A stretch of 64,000 nucleotides of DNA from Oleidesulfovibrio sp964593925. Its GTDB lineage: Bacteria; Desulfobacterota; Desulfovibrionia; Desulfovibrionales; Desulfovibrionaceae. Position 1 is the stretch's first letter; every line of letters starts with the position of its first letter. The stretch covers positions 76,267 to 140,266 of the forward strand of contig CAZQKM010000001.1 in assembly GCA_964593925.1 (NCBI GenBank). Reading direction: 5' to 3'. Made by a program: the position numbers and the translations under genes. The notes under the pieces are model-generated. The model made no database searches, was not told the DNA's origin, and saw only the letters and a list, made by a program, of their open reading frames with translations. Below, piece after piece: positions 35,987-45,301 of this stretch.

Positions 35987-37699
35987 ATGCCCAGTGGAAC
36001 ATCTGCAACCGCAAGCTGGTTGCGTTATCCCGCACCATTACGCGAACACCTACTGCACGGCAGTAGCGGTACCTTTCACTTGTTACATGCCGCATCAGAA
36101 ACCCTGGCCGCCGTAAACCATGCCCCTGCTTCCGCAAGACAACTCCTTTGGCACACAGGGCGCGAATTATTGCTGGCCGCCTGGGAAGACGATTGCTGCA
36201 ATATCCAGCTTGCAGGCCAGCTACTGGAACTTGACAACCATGCCCAGAGGCAAGAGGGTGAATATTGGCTTGTCCCATGGCTTCACGCAGCGCTGACAGC
36301 CCTGTGCAAGGTCGGGAATACGCCTGCCGAATTACGCTATTATGAGCGGCTGTCTGCACAGGGGCGCTATGAACGCTGCGTCCGTTATCTGGAAGATCAA
36401 TTCTCCAAACAACCTGATAATATCTGGTGGCTGCGACAAATATGTACCCTGAGCGAACTGATCGGAGACCTTGCATGGGGTAAAAAGCACTTGGAGCGAT
36501 TTACGGCCACAGCTCCCCTGGCACTGGCCCCTGTACTGCAATATGCTGCTGCCGGCATGGAAATCTCCCTGGGGAACATGACACAAGCAATTGACATATT
36601 AAAACAAATAGCTCCATCTGCTGAAAAAATACACCCCGGAACTATGCTTGCTGCCTCAGAACGTCTGGGCCAAGCGTTACTACATACAGGCCAGCGGCAA
36701 CAGGCCTTGGCCATATGGCGTGCCATACTGCGTGCACGCCCTTTTCATACCGGTCTTGCCCTACGTATCCGTGCAGTACGTGACAACCATGACTCTCCAG
36801 TACCCCCTGCACAGCTCGGCAAAGTTACAGCATTGCTCTATTCATATAACAAAGCTGCAGAACTGGACCTGGCCTTGACCCACCTTGCACACAGCATTGA
36901 CAGTATACACGCTGTTGTAGCCTTGGATAACGGCAGTACGGATACAGTCCACGGCGGTACAGGCGCGGTCATCAACGCATGGGCAGACAGACTGGGGCAC
37001 CGTATGCAACCTGTATACCTGCCGGTAAACATCGGCGCCCCTGCCGCACGTAATTGGCTCATGCACCTACCTCAGACAGCCCAAAGTGATTATGTCGCCT
37101 ATCTGGACGATGATGCCACCGTACCTGAAGACTGGCTAGGGTACATGGCCCGTGCCGTACAGGTATACCCCAGGGCTTCGGTATGGGGAGGAAAGATATG
37201 CGATTACCAGGCTCCTCATATCATCCAGTCTGCGGATCTACACCTCGTCATACCTGACGACCCTCAAAAATCCTTTGCCCAAACGCAGGCCTGCCCATTC
37301 AATGTTTCCGATATCCATGCCCAAACACCTGACCATGGACAATTTGACTATATAAGGCCATGTATTTCCGTTACGGGCTGCTGCCATATGTTTCGTACCG
37401 TAGATCTGCTGGATTCTGGTGATTTTTCACTTATGCTGTCACCCTCGCAATATGACGACCTGGAACATGACCTACGCATGGCAGTACAAGGGCGTCACGC
37501 CTGCTACACCGGTTTTTTATCAGTGCGTCATATGAAGCGTACAGGTAAAGCCACCCGCATGAACCCTGCTCAATACGGCAATGGGCTGGGCAATAAGTAC
37601 AAGCTGCATCACATGTATCAGGCAGATACCATTGCCCGCTTGCAACGCGCAGAATTGGATATGCTGGAACGAGACTTGCTTGAAGCGCTTGCAGAATAA
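35987..37699 (+). CDS. Glycosyltransferase family 2 protein with N-terminal repeat region
   Basis: This is a 570-residue protein. The N-terminal 280 residues are helical, with TPR-like periodicity (CVRYLEDQFSKQPDNIWWLRQI, GNMTQAIDILKQIAPSA, LLHTGQRQQALAIWRAILRA). The C-terminal 280 residues form a GT2 domain with LYSYNKAAELDLAL, VVALDNGSTD and the metal-binding DDD in AYLDDDATVPEDW. It probably adds sugars to a surface polymer or protein. GGAGG five bases upstream fixes the start at 35987. It is directly followed by the flavin enzyme and aminopeptidase genes. Confidence 0.87.
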   Translation: MPSGTSATASWLRYPAPLREHLLHGSSGTFHLLHAASETLAAVNHAPASARQLLWHTGRELLLAAWEDDCCNIQLAGQLLELDNHAQRQEGEYWLVPWLHAALTALCKVGNTPAELRYYERLSAQGRYERCVRYLEDQFSKQPDNIWWLRQICTLSELIGDLAWGKKHLERFTATAPLALAPVLQYAAAGMEISLGNMTQAIDILKQIAPSAEKIHPGTMLAASERLGQALLHTGQRQQALAIWRAILRARPFHTGLALRIRAVRDNHDSPVPPAQLGKVTALLYSYNKAAELDLALTHLAHSIDSIHAVVALDNGSTDTVHGGTGAVINAWADRLGHRMQPVYLPVNIGAPAARNWLMHLPQTAQSDYVAYLDDDATVPEDWLGYMARAVQVYPRASVWGGKICDYQAPHIIQSADLHLVIPDDPQKSFAQTQACPFNVSDIHAQTPDHGQFDYIRPCISVTGCCHMFRTVDLLDSGDFSLMLSPSQYDDLEHDLRMAVQGRHACYTGFLSVRHMKRTGKATRMNPAQYGNGLGNKYKLHHMYQADTIARLQRAELDMLERDLLEALAE

Positions 37700-37766
37700 A
37701 CAGTTGTAACCCAGCGTGTACGCCATCCATGCGACATAACTTACTTACAGGAGGGCTCTATATACC

Positions 37767-39116
37767 ATGCACGTCAAATATCTGATCATCGGAGCCGGTC
37801 CCACGGGCTTAGGCGCAGGAAGACGCTTACGCGAACTGGGAGAACACGATTTTTTACTGCTGGAACAAAACAACTATTGCGGTGGTCTGGCCGCCAGTTT
37901 CAAAGACGAGGCCGGCTTTACCTGGGATATTGGTGGCCATGTCGTCTTTTCGCACTACACATATTTTGATCAACTTATCGAAGCGTTACTCGGTAGCGAC
38001 TATCTGGAACATCAACGTATTGCCCGTGTACGCATTGCCGAGCGCTGGGTGCCCTATCCATTTCAAAACAATATCCGCCACCTGCCCTCGCAGATGCAGT
38101 GGGAATGCGTGCAGGCGCTGCTCCCTCATATCCGAACCAACCAACAACCAAAAAACTTTCGTCAATGGATCGAATATGTCTTTGGCACAGGCATTGCGCG
38201 ACATTTCATGCTGCCATACAATTTCAAGGTCTGGGCCACGCCCCCCGAGCACATGGCCTATCACTGGATAGGCGAACGGGTGAGCGTTATTGACCTTGAA
38301 ATGGTGCTGCAAAACCTTGTGCTCCAACTCGACAGCGTGAGCTGGGGGCCAAACAATGTCTTTCGTTTTCCTCTCCATGGCGGCACTGGTGAAATCTTTC
38401 GACGTATGGGAATAGAATTGGGCGAGCATGTACACCTGAACACCGAGGTTGTCACGATAGATCCCAAGACCCGTACAGCACTTACCTCGGACGGACAAAG
38501 TATACGCTACGACTACTTGCTCAACACCGGCCCGCTGGACAAGCTAACGCTTGAACACATCAATACCCCGCACAGTGCCTTGCGAAACGCTGCAAGCAAA
38601 CTCACGCATAACAGTGTTTTTGTTGCGGGCATAGGGGTGGAAGGCACCCGCCACGATGACACCTGCTGGATGTACTTTCCCGAAGACAACTGCCCCTACT
38701 ATCGTTTGACAAACTTTCATAACTACTCGCCCAACAACACCGCGATACCGGGTACGCAACGGGCACTCATGGCTGAAACTTCATGGTCATCTCATAAACC
38801 AGAAAATATTGCTGCCATTATGGACAACACCGTACAAGGCCTTGCCAGTACCGATATGCTGACCCCCCAGGAACAAGAACGCATTGTGTCACGCTGGAGT
38901 ATTGCCGTGGATTATGGCTATCCGGTACCCACATTGGAGCGCGACAACGCGTTGAAGGTGCTGCTCCCCTGGCTTGAAGAGCTGGGCATCAGCTCTCGCG
39001 GTCGATTTGGCGGCTGGAAATACGAGGTGGCCAATATGGACCACTCTGTCATGCAAGGAGTGGAATGGGCCGAACGCATGCTCCAAGGAACCCCTGAAAA
39101 GACATACACGATATAG
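37767..39116 (+). CDS. FAD-dependent oxidoreductase, UDP-galactopyranose-mutase/amine-oxidase-like
   Basis: This is a 449-residue flavoprotein. The FAD-binding Rossmann motif GAGPTGLGAGRRL begins at residue 9. DIGGHVVF and a C-terminal segment (SRGRFGGWKYEVANMDHSVMQGVEWA) match proteins often annotated as protoporphyrinogen-oxidase-like or UDP-galactopyranose-mutase-like that sit in polysaccharide gene clusters. The substrate is unknown, but the upstream glycosyltransferase supports a role in surface sugar modification. AGGAGGG upstream of the ATG is about 12 bases away. No signal peptide is seen. Confidence 0.85.
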   Translation: MHVKYLIIGAGPTGLGAGRRLRELGEHDFLLLEQNNYCGGLAASFKDEAGFTWDIGGHVVFSHYTYFDQLIEALLGSDYLEHQRIARVRIAERWVPYPFQNNIRHLPSQMQWECVQALLPHIRTNQQPKNFRQWIEYVFGTGIARHFMLPYNFKVWATPPEHMAYHWIGERVSVIDLEMVLQNLVLQLDSVSWGPNNVFRFPLHGGTGEIFRRMGIELGEHVHLNTEVVTIDPKTRTALTSDGQSIRYDYLLNTGPLDKLTLEHINTPHSALRNAASKLTHNSVFVAGIGVEGTRHDDTCWMYFPEDNCPYYRLTNFHNYSPNNTAIPGTQRALMAETSWSSHKPENIAAIMDNTVQGLASTDMLTPQEQERIVSRWSIAVDYGYPVPTLERDNALKVLLPWLEELGISSRGRFGGWKYEVANMDHSVMQGVEWAERMLQGTPEKTYTI

Positions 39117-39125
39117 GATATGACC

Positions 39126-40196
39126 ATGACCCCACATCACTACGCCCAACGGCGTGAACGCCTGCGCCCCTTGTTGCGGCAAAACGGCCTTGATGCCCTC
39201 TTGGTCAGCCTTGATGCCAATCGCTATTACTTGAGCGGATTTGAATTACATGATCCACAGATAAATGAAAGCTGTGGCTGCTTGCTGGTTACCGTAGACG
39301 GTCCGGACTGGCTATGTACTGATCCCCGCTTTGAAGAAACCGCAAAACGCCTCTGGCCGCAAGAGCATACCTTCATTTACAATGGCAATGCGGCTCAACA
39401 CTTGCGAGACTTTGTCAAAGATCGCGTGCCTGGTGTTATTGGCTATGAACCTGCATATATCAGTGTGGGGTTCTATGATGCCTTTTCCTATGACTTGCAC
39501 CTGCAAAAGGCAGCTGGCCTGGTGGAGCAGCTCCGCGTGCTCAAAGAACCAGAGGAAGTGGAGCGTCTGGAACAAGCCTGCGCATTAAATCACCAGCTTA
39601 TGGAGTGGTTACCGCAAACCTTGCATGCCGGTTGCACAGAAGCTCAGATTGCATGGGATATAGAAAAGTTCTTTCGCGAACGTGGGGCATCTGAGTTAGC
39701 CTTTCCAAGTATTGTGGCCACGGGCTGCAATGGAGCCATGTGCCATGCCATTCCCGGCGACAGCATTGTGCAAGATAACTCGCCATTACTTGTGGATGTG
39801 GGGTGCCGCATGGCCGACTACTGTTCGGACCAGACTCGCACGTTCTGGGTAGGAGATTCTCCTGCCGATGTCTTTTTACAAACCCGTGATATGGTGCAAG
39901 AAGCGCAAAAAGCCGCCATTGAAGCATTACGTCCCGGCGTACCGCTGGCCCAAGCACATGCCGCAGCGCTGGCCGTCTTTGAAAAATATAAGGTTGCCGC
40001 TGCATTTACCCACTCTCTGGGGCACGGCATTGGCCTACAAACCCACGAGGCTCCGGCTGTGAATACCCGAACAGAGGCCTGCCTGCTGCCGGGCATGGTC
40101 GTTACCGTGGAACCTGGGCTATATTTTCCTGCATGGGGAGGTATACGCTGGGAATATATGGTCCATTGCACCGAAGATGGCGTACGCATTCTGTAA
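39126..40196 (+). CDS. M24-family aminopeptidase P/Xaa-Pro peptidase
   Basis: This is a 356-residue metallopeptidase cleaving N-terminal residues before proline. The pita-bread domain is complete: the metal-binding Asp residues in VDVGCRMADYCSDQT, the His in HSLGHGIGLQTHE and the Glu residues in VTVEPGLYF and IRWEYMV. The N-terminal half is a creatinase-like domain. The ATG at 39126 fits an AGGA site seven bases upstream better than the ATG at 39120. It follows the flavoprotein gene by 9 bases and is probably in the same transcript. Confidence 0.93.
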   Translation: MTPHHYAQRRERLRPLLRQNGLDALLVSLDANRYYLSGFELHDPQINESCGCLLVTVDGPDWLCTDPRFEETAKRLWPQEHTFIYNGNAAQHLRDFVKDRVPGVIGYEPAYISVGFYDAFSYDLHLQKAAGLVEQLRVLKEPEEVERLEQACALNHQLMEWLPQTLHAGCTEAQIAWDIEKFFRERGASELAFPSIVATGCNGAMCHAIPGDSIVQDNSPLLVDVGCRMADYCSDQTRTFWVGDSPADVFLQTRDMVQEAQKAAIEALRPGVPLAQAHAAALAVFEKYKVAAAFTHSLGHGIGLQTHEAPAVNTRTEACLLPGMVVTVEPGLYFPAWGGIRWEYMVHCTEDGVRIL

Positions 40197-40214
40197 TGCC
40201 GACAAAGACGCACC

Positions 40215-40242
40215 TACCTGGCAGGCCTCTGAAGCCCAGGTA
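40215..40242. terminator. Weak hairpin between convergent aminopeptidase and rfaE2 genes
   Basis: TACCTGG (40215-40221) pairs with CCAGGTA (40236-40242), with an inner GGC/GC pairing. No T-run follows, so this is a modest 3' end structure. Confidence 0.35.
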
Positions 40243-40310
40243 CACAATAGCTATGGCCATGCATCCTGCTCCTCCATGAGCCCATATCTCATGGCGTATG
40301 GAAAGAGGGT

Positions 40311-40835
40311 TCACTGTGATTCGATCTGGGCATGTTCGCCCTGTTGAATGCGCCTGATCAATGAGGTAGTAGAGTACCCTACCAGCAAAGGTAGTGAATG
40401 CACCGTGCCTCCGGCGCCTTCCACCACATCACGCCCTACGATATGCTCCATACTCCAATCACCGCCCTTTACCAGCACATGGGGTACAATAGCTCGGATA
40501 AGCTCATACGGTGTGTCTTCTTCAAACTTGATAACATAGTCAACGCTCTGCAGATGAGCCAACACATAGGCCCGCACGGCAAATGTATTGATCGGACGCA
40601 GTACCCCCTTACCCTGACGCCGAACCGAGGCATCACTGTTGAGTCCAAGCACCAACACATCACCCAAAGCGCGAGCCCGTTGCAGCAGGTCCACATGACC
40701 TGGGTGCAAAAGGTCATAGCACCCATTGGTAAAAACAATGCGTTGCCCCTGGCGAACCGCCAGTTGCGGCAAAAGCCCATGCAGGTCTACTACCTTGTGG
40801 TGTGTAAGAGGCGCATGCGACCTGTTTACAGACAT
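40311..40835 (-). CDS. rfaE2: D-glycero-beta-D-manno-heptose 1-phosphate adenylyltransferase
   Basis: This 174-residue nucleotidyltransferase makes ADP-heptose for the lipopolysaccharide inner core. The HxGH signature lies in GCYDLLHPGHVDLL (about 39-52). The rest of the fold is complete with LGLNSDASVRR and the C-terminal YSTTSLIRRI. It is the separate RfaE2 form without the kinase half. AGGA lies eight bases before the ATG, inside the end of the YkgJ gene. It closes the minus-strand operon with trpS and YkgJ. Confidence 0.94.
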   Translation of the reverse strand: MSVNRSHAPLTHHKVVDLHGLLPQLAVRQGQRIVFTNGCYDLLHPGHVDLLQRARALGDVLVLGLNSDASVRRQGKGVLRPINTFAVRAYVLAHLQSVDYVIKFEEDTPYELIRAIVPHVLVKGGDWSMEHIVGRDVVEGAGGTVHSLPLLVGYSTTSLIRRIQQGEHAQIESQ

Positions 40836-41620
40836 TACAATGTCCTCACCTTCAGCCGTTCGCTGGTCCCAAACAGAACCAACTCAACCCAGTCAAAGCC
40901 AAAGGCCAAGCGTGCCTCTTCATCAGACAAAATCGTATTCTGTTCCTGCACAGGCACATTGAGGCGCGCAAACAGATTTACCCCCTGAATGAATGCACCA
41001 AAATGGTCAAGCTCATAGAGCCCCAGCAGGCACAGGGTGACCTGTTTTGGCGACAACAGCAAACCCTGTCGCACAGCACGGGCCATTAAGTGAGCATATC
41101 TGCCACCAAACCGATTGTATGGCTCCAATTCTTGGTCATACAACCATGTTGCCCTACTCCAACTGGCTTGCTCCAAAAAACCTTGGCAGTGCTCTTCCTG
41201 CACCACAAAGTATCGTTCCTCCAGCAGGCCATTCCCATCCACTCGCGCGGCACGGCCCAAAGGGTAGGTACGGCATGCCGCAGAACGGTTGGGATAAACA
41301 GAGCAACCAGCTGCAGAGACAAACGGACATCGCTTTGCCGGATCAGCCTCCATCTTCATGTATAACATGGGAAAATTGGTATCGGGATACGTTTCCACAC
41401 GGGCAAAATTGCTGATGAATGCTTCACTGCCTTGGCCTGTTTCACGCCGCAGCCGCAACACGTCATAGGGCGCCAGCGGCATGGTCAAGTCAGAGCAGCA
41501 GGCATTGAAGCAAGCTACCCCCGGGTGACACGCAAAACAAAACGTATCGCTCTGCCGTAGCTCCGGCATGGCATCCAAAAAAGCCTGCGTACCGTCATAT
41601 TCTCTGTCTTTGCCGGGCAT
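40835..41620 (-). CDS. YkgJ-family cysteine-cluster protein (second copy)
   Basis: This 261-residue protein has the YkgJ cysteine pattern with CFACHPGVACFNACCSDL (about 28-45) and CPFVSAAGCSVYPNRSAACRTYPLG (about 97-121). It is longer than the copy at 29574-30239 and shares only the cysteine core. It overlaps rfaE2 by one base and lies 58 bases downstream of trpS, so it is co-transcribed. Whether it helps lipopolysaccharide metabolism or is merely linked is unknown. Confidence 0.86.
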   Translation of the reverse strand: MPGKDREYDGTQAFLDAMPELRQSDTFCFACHPGVACFNACCSDLTMPLAPYDVLRLRRETGQGSEAFISNFARVETYPDTNFPMLYMKMEADPAKRCPFVSAAGCSVYPNRSAACRTYPLGRAARVDGNGLLEERYFVVQEEHCQGFLEQASWSRATWLYDQELEPYNRFGGRYAHLMARAVRQGLLLSPKQVTLCLLGLYELDHFGAFIQGVNLFARLNVPVQEQNTILSDEEARLAFGFDWVELVLFGTSERLKVRTL

Positions 41621-41678
41621 ACCCCACCAAATCCCTGTGCAAGTTGCCTACACGCTGACAAGGCACTCCCTACGCTAC

Positions 41679-42668
41679 CTAACCAGTAAAACCTATTCGC
41701 TCCCGGACGCCCTGCATGGTACGCTCAGCCTCAGCCCGTGCACGCTCATTGCCGTCACGCAGAATATCCCACACAGTGTCTGGACGCTTTTCCAGATCTT
41801 TTCTGCGGCTATGGATGGGCTCAAGAAAAATACCCAGACTTTCCAGAAGTATTTTTTTACAGTCAACACACCCCAAGCCAGCAGACGTACACCCCGCACG
41901 AATTTCTACCTGTTTTGCCGCAGAGGTCATAAGCACATGGTACGGAAACAGATTACATACATCCGGATCACCCGGGTCAGTACGCCGTAAGCGGCGCTCA
42001 TCCGTCTTCATGCCACGCACCTTGGAAGTTACCACATCCATGGCATCCCCTAGATGTATGGCATTCCCATAGCTTTTGGACATCTTGCGGCCGTCAAGCC
42101 CCGGGCATCTGGCTGCAGGAGTTAACCGCGCCTGCGGCTCAATCAGGTAGTCGCCATAAAAATGATTAAAGCGTCGGCATATCTCACGGGTCATCTCAAG
42201 ATGTGGCACCTGGTCCTGTCCCACGGGCACCCACTGGGGCCTGTAAAGCAGGATATCGGATGCCATAAGCACAGGATACCCCAAAAAGCCATAGTTACCC
42301 AGATCCTTACCAGTTACCTGTTGCTGCTGCTCCTTGTATGTGGGACAACGCTCCAGCCAGCCCAATGGGGTAATCATGGAAAGCAGCAAGTGCAGTTCTG
42401 CATGCTGCTTTACCTGCGACTGCTGAAAGATCACACAGCGCTCAGGGTCAAGCCCAGAGGCAATCCAGTCCATGACCAGCTCGGGCACAAAGGATGTAAT
42501 CCGGGACGGTTCTGCAAAGTCACTAGTCAGGGCATGCCAGTCAGCCACAAAAAAGAATGCTTCCATTTCATGCTGCATTGCCACCCAATTTTTCAGCACA
42601 CCAAAATAGTGTCCTAGATGCAAAGCCCCTGTGGGGCGCATCCCTGAAACAGTACGACTTGTGGTCAT
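41679..42668 (-). CDS. trpS: Tryptophan-tRNA ligase
   Basis: This 329-residue class I synthetase charges tRNA-Trp. The HIGH-like motif GALHLGHYFG (about 14-23) and the KMSKS motif in GRKMSKSYGN are intact. The size matches the family. A GGAG site is 12 bases upstream of the ATG at 42668. It lies between the site-2 protease gene upstream and the YkgJ gene downstream on the same strand. It should be essential. Confidence 0.96.
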   Translation of the reverse strand: MTTSRTVSGMRPTGALHLGHYFGVLKNWVAMQHEMEAFFFVADWHALTSDFAEPSRITSFVPELVMDWIASGLDPERCVIFQQSQVKQHAELHLLLSMITPLGWLERCPTYKEQQQQVTGKDLGNYGFLGYPVLMASDILLYRPQWVPVGQDQVPHLEMTREICRRFNHFYGDYLIEPQARLTPAARCPGLDGRKMSKSYGNAIHLGDAMDVVTSKVRGMKTDERRLRRTDPGDPDVCNLFPYHVLMTSAAKQVEIRAGCTSAGLGCVDCKKILLESLGIFLEPIHSRRKDLEKRPDTVWDILRDGNERARAEAERTMQGVRERIGFTG

Positions 42669-42702
42669 GGGTAGTTTTTCTCCAGTTCAGCAGTCTGCCG
42701 GC

Positions 42703-43371
42703 TCAAGCCAGCCCCAATAAAAAAAAGAGCATATAAACAACATACTCGACCAGCGGCCATAGTACACGCCCCAACACGCCACTTATCAGTAAAACCAATA
42801 TGATAATAAAGCCGTAACGACCCACCTGGTAGTATTGCCACGCTAGCTTGGGTGGCAAAAGATAGCGCAAGACATAGCTGCCATCCAAAGGCGGAATGGG
42901 CAACATATTGAACAAGGCCAGCGTGACGTTCACGTATATGCCCACAGCCACTGTTCTACTGAGAAACTCAAGTGTACTCCCAGGTAGCAGCACAGGAGCC
43001 ACAAAAATCAGCAGCTTAGCCAAAAGACCAAACAGCAGGGCGAGAAAAAGATTTGCCAGTGGCCCTGCAAGCGCCACAAACATATTGTCTTTTGCGGGGT
43101 AACGAAATCGGCTGGCATCTACCGGAACAGGACGTGCCCATCCTAATACAAACGGACTCGTCAACGCCGTCATCACAAACATGAGCGTACCCATGGGCTC
43201 AAGGTGTACCAACGGGTTCAGCGTAAGACGCCCTTGGGCCTTGGCTGTATTATCCCCAAGCCGCCATGCGACCCAGCCGTGGGCCACTTCATGACACACC
43301 AAGCCGAGTACGACAGGGATCAAAGCCACAGCAATTTTCTGGATACTATGTGCAAAGTCAATATCTAACAT
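42703..43371 (-). CDS. Site-2 protease family (M50) membrane metalloprotease
   Basis: This is a 222-residue integral membrane protease. The zinc motif HEVAH lies at residues 27-31 and the third ligand is in NMLPIPPLDGSYVL. About five membrane segments are seen. The start at 43371 gives the common family beginning MLDIDF; the ATG at 43377 adds two residues and is also possible. Members of this small M50 group often sit next to trpS, as here. The substrate is unknown. Confidence 0.93.
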   Translation of the reverse strand: MLDIDFAHSIQKIAVALIPVVLGLVCHEVAHGWVAWRLGDNTAKAQGRLTLNPLVHLEPMGTLMFVMTALTSPFVLGWARPVPVDASRFRYPAKDNMFVALAGPLANLFLALLFGLLAKLLIFVAPVLLPGSTLEFLSRTVAVGIYVNVTLALFNMLPIPPLDGSYVLRYLLPPKLAWQYYQVGRYGFIIILVLLISGVLGRVLWPLVEYVVYMLFFLLGLA

Positions 43372-43466
43372 ATACATCCCGCGGCTACCACGAAGCGCCC
43401 AAGAGGGCAAGAAAAACACCCACTCGTACAAGCCGATACCACAAAGCAAACGGCATGCAGCCTAGG

Positions 43467-43835
43467 CTATTTGCCACCTCTCAGCGCCAATGCCACCTTG
43501 CTTTTCAATTCTGAAAGGTCCACAGATTTAACCACATAATAATCCGCGGCAATGGACTTGAGGTCATACTGAAAACTGTCATAGGCGGTACTCAGGATGA
43601 CTGGCAGCTTCTGGTCCCGCCCCCGTAGCTGCTGCAACAGATCAAGCCCGGAAATGTCAGGCCCAAGCTTGATATCAAGAATTACCAGGTGAGGCTGCTC
43701 GCGTGCAAGCACCTCCAGCACGGGTTCTTGGCCGTCTGATTCCACAACCCGATACCCCTGCGCTTCCAACTCTTCTTTATACAGCATTCTGATATGCTTT
43801 TCGTCATCCACTACAAGAATGGTCTTCACAGGCAT
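43467..43835 (-). CDS. Single-domain response regulator
   Basis: This 122-residue receiver-only protein transfers phosphate in a two-component or phosphorelay system. The acidic pocket DDE is at residues 10-12, the phosphorylation Asp is in LVILDIKLG, the Thr/Ser switch is in ILSTAY and the Lys is in YVVKSVDLS. A clear GGAGG sits before the ATG at 43835, so the longer upstream frame is rejected. No histidine kinase or output-domain gene is adjacent. It heads the minus-strand cluster with the site-2 protease and trpS. Confidence 0.93.
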   Translation of the reverse strand: MPVKTILVVDDEKHIRMLYKEELEAQGYRVVESDGQEPVLEVLAREQPHLVILDIKLGPDISGLDLLQQLRGRDQKLPVILSTAYDSFQYDLKSIAADYYVVKSVDLSELKSKVALALRGGK

Positions 43836-44094
43836 ATCTGCCTCCCTGTTGACTGTCCTGTCGGTAGAAATCCATCTGACGGCATACTCCGACGTTGTTA
43901 TCAAGAGTATAGCACCACACCCCCATGGAAACAAACTATAAAAGACCATGCACCGTCGCTCAACGCCCCACACACATGCTTGCCAATAGTCGCCGATAAA
44001 GGCAATGTGCTCCACAAAACTTCATGGCACAAGTATGTCCGTGGCCTTGCATGCGGACTATTTTTACACCTTTAGCTTACAGGAACCAGCCACT

Positions 44095-44316
44095 ATGACT
44101 GAAGAGCGTGCCACATACGGCACCACTGTCACTCTGCAGCCGGAAAATACCACCCTGCGCATGCCCTATGTCAGAAGCGTCCAGCAATTACTAAATAAAG
44201 TGGGCGTACGACGAGGCACTGTACTTGTTATCCGCGACGGCAGACTGCTGACGCCGGACCGCAAGCTCTTTCCCGGTGACGAGATCATCATCCGCACTGT
44301 GGTCTCCGCAGGTTAA
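44095..44316 (+). CDS. TtuB/MoaD/ThiS-like sulfur carrier protein
   Basis: This is a 73-residue ubiquitin-fold sulfur carrier. The pattern RMPYVRSVQQLLNKVGVRRGTVLVIRDGRLL...GDEIIIRTVVSAG is typical of TtuB/ThiS-type proteins. They normally end in Gly-Gly, which is adenylated and thiocarboxylated; this one ends Ser-Ala-Gly. The start at 44095 has an AGGA upstream. A TtuA-like gene follows 54 bases downstream, so the two probably form a tRNA 2-thiolation pair. Without the second Gly, activity is uncertain. Confidence 0.85.
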   Translation: MTEERATYGTTVTLQPENTTLRMPYVRSVQQLLNKVGVRRGTVLVIRDGRLLTPDRKLFPGDEIIIRTVVSAG

Positions 44317-44370
44317 CATGGCATCCCGCACGCAAAGGAAGCCACACAGACTACCACACAGGACAGCACC

Positions 44371-45282
44371 ATGAAATGCAAACGTTGCAAAGCCACTGCC
44401 GCAGTGGCCTTACCCAGTCACCATGCGGGGTTTTGTGAGCAGTGCTATGAACTGTTCTTCATCCGTCAGGTGGAAAAAGGCATCCGTAAACAAAAGCTAC
44501 TCTCTTTTGAGGATCGTATTCTTGTGGCCCTCTCGGGCGGTAAAGATTCTTTGGCCCTTATGCTCGCCCTTGGCAGGCTTGGCTACAATGTCACCGGCCT
44601 GCACATTGACCTTGCCATTCCCCACTCGTCCATAGCCGCGCGTGGCGTTGTAGAGCGATTCTGTCACACCCACGGGTTTGAGCTTATTATCAAGGAAATG
44701 CTGCACGAGGGGCTGGCTATCCCTGATGTAAAAGCGCGGCTCAACCGCCCGGTTTGCTCAGCCTGCGGAAAAATCAAACGTTACTTTTTCAACAAGACAG
44801 CGCTGGATGGCGACTACAGCGTGCTTGCTACCGGCCATAACCTTGATGATGAAATTGCGCGCCTGTTCTCAAACACGTTGCGTTGGGATACCGCGTACCT
44901 TAGCGACCAAGGGCCCGCCCTACCCGCTGAGGGAGGCTTTGCGCGTAAGATAAAGCCGCTGTATCGGTTATCCGAATTTGAGACGGCTAACTACAGCTTC
45001 TTGCAAGGCATTGAGTATCACTATGCACCCTGCCCTTATTCACAAGGCGCAAGCTTCACACAGTACAAAAAGCTATGGGCAAAACTTGAAGAACGCATGC
45101 CCGGACGTAAACTTGATTTTTATCTGGGATTCCTGGAACGTGGCAAGCCTGTTTTCGCCAACCACGAAGAGCTCTGTGGACAAACACTGGCCCCCTGCCT
45201 ACAATGTGGTTACCCCACCTCTGCGGAGGTCTGTGGTGTATGTCGCATCCGGTCCGCTGTGGCACAGAGCTCAACGAGCTAG
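44371..45282 (+). CDS. TtuA-like tRNA 2-thiolation ATPase
   Basis: This 303-residue enzyme adenylates tRNA uridine and inserts sulfur. The PP-loop SGGKDS is at 55-60. Two zinc ribbons are present: N-terminal CKRC/CEQC (3-6, 22-25) and C-terminal CLQC/CGVC. The [4Fe-4S] cysteines 129, 132 and 221 (CSAC and CPYS) match those of Thermus TtuA and NCS6. The sulfur-carrier gene lies directly upstream. In Thermus the pair makes 2-thioribothymidine at position 54. In this organism the target is inferred. Confidence 0.92.
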   Translation: MKCKRCKATAAVALPSHHAGFCEQCYELFFIRQVEKGIRKQKLLSFEDRILVALSGGKDSLALMLALGRLGYNVTGLHIDLAIPHSSIAARGVVERFCHTHGFELIIKEMLHEGLAIPDVKARLNRPVCSACGKIKRYFFNKTALDGDYSVLATGHNLDDEIARLFSNTLRWDTAYLSDQGPALPAEGGFARKIKPLYRLSEFETANYSFLQGIEYHYAPCPYSQGASFTQYKKLWAKLEERMPGRKLDFYLGFLERGKPVFANHEELCGQTLAPCLQCGYPTSAEVCGVCRIRSAVAQSSTS

Positions 45283-45301
45283 CACACCGCAAAGAATTCG
45301 C

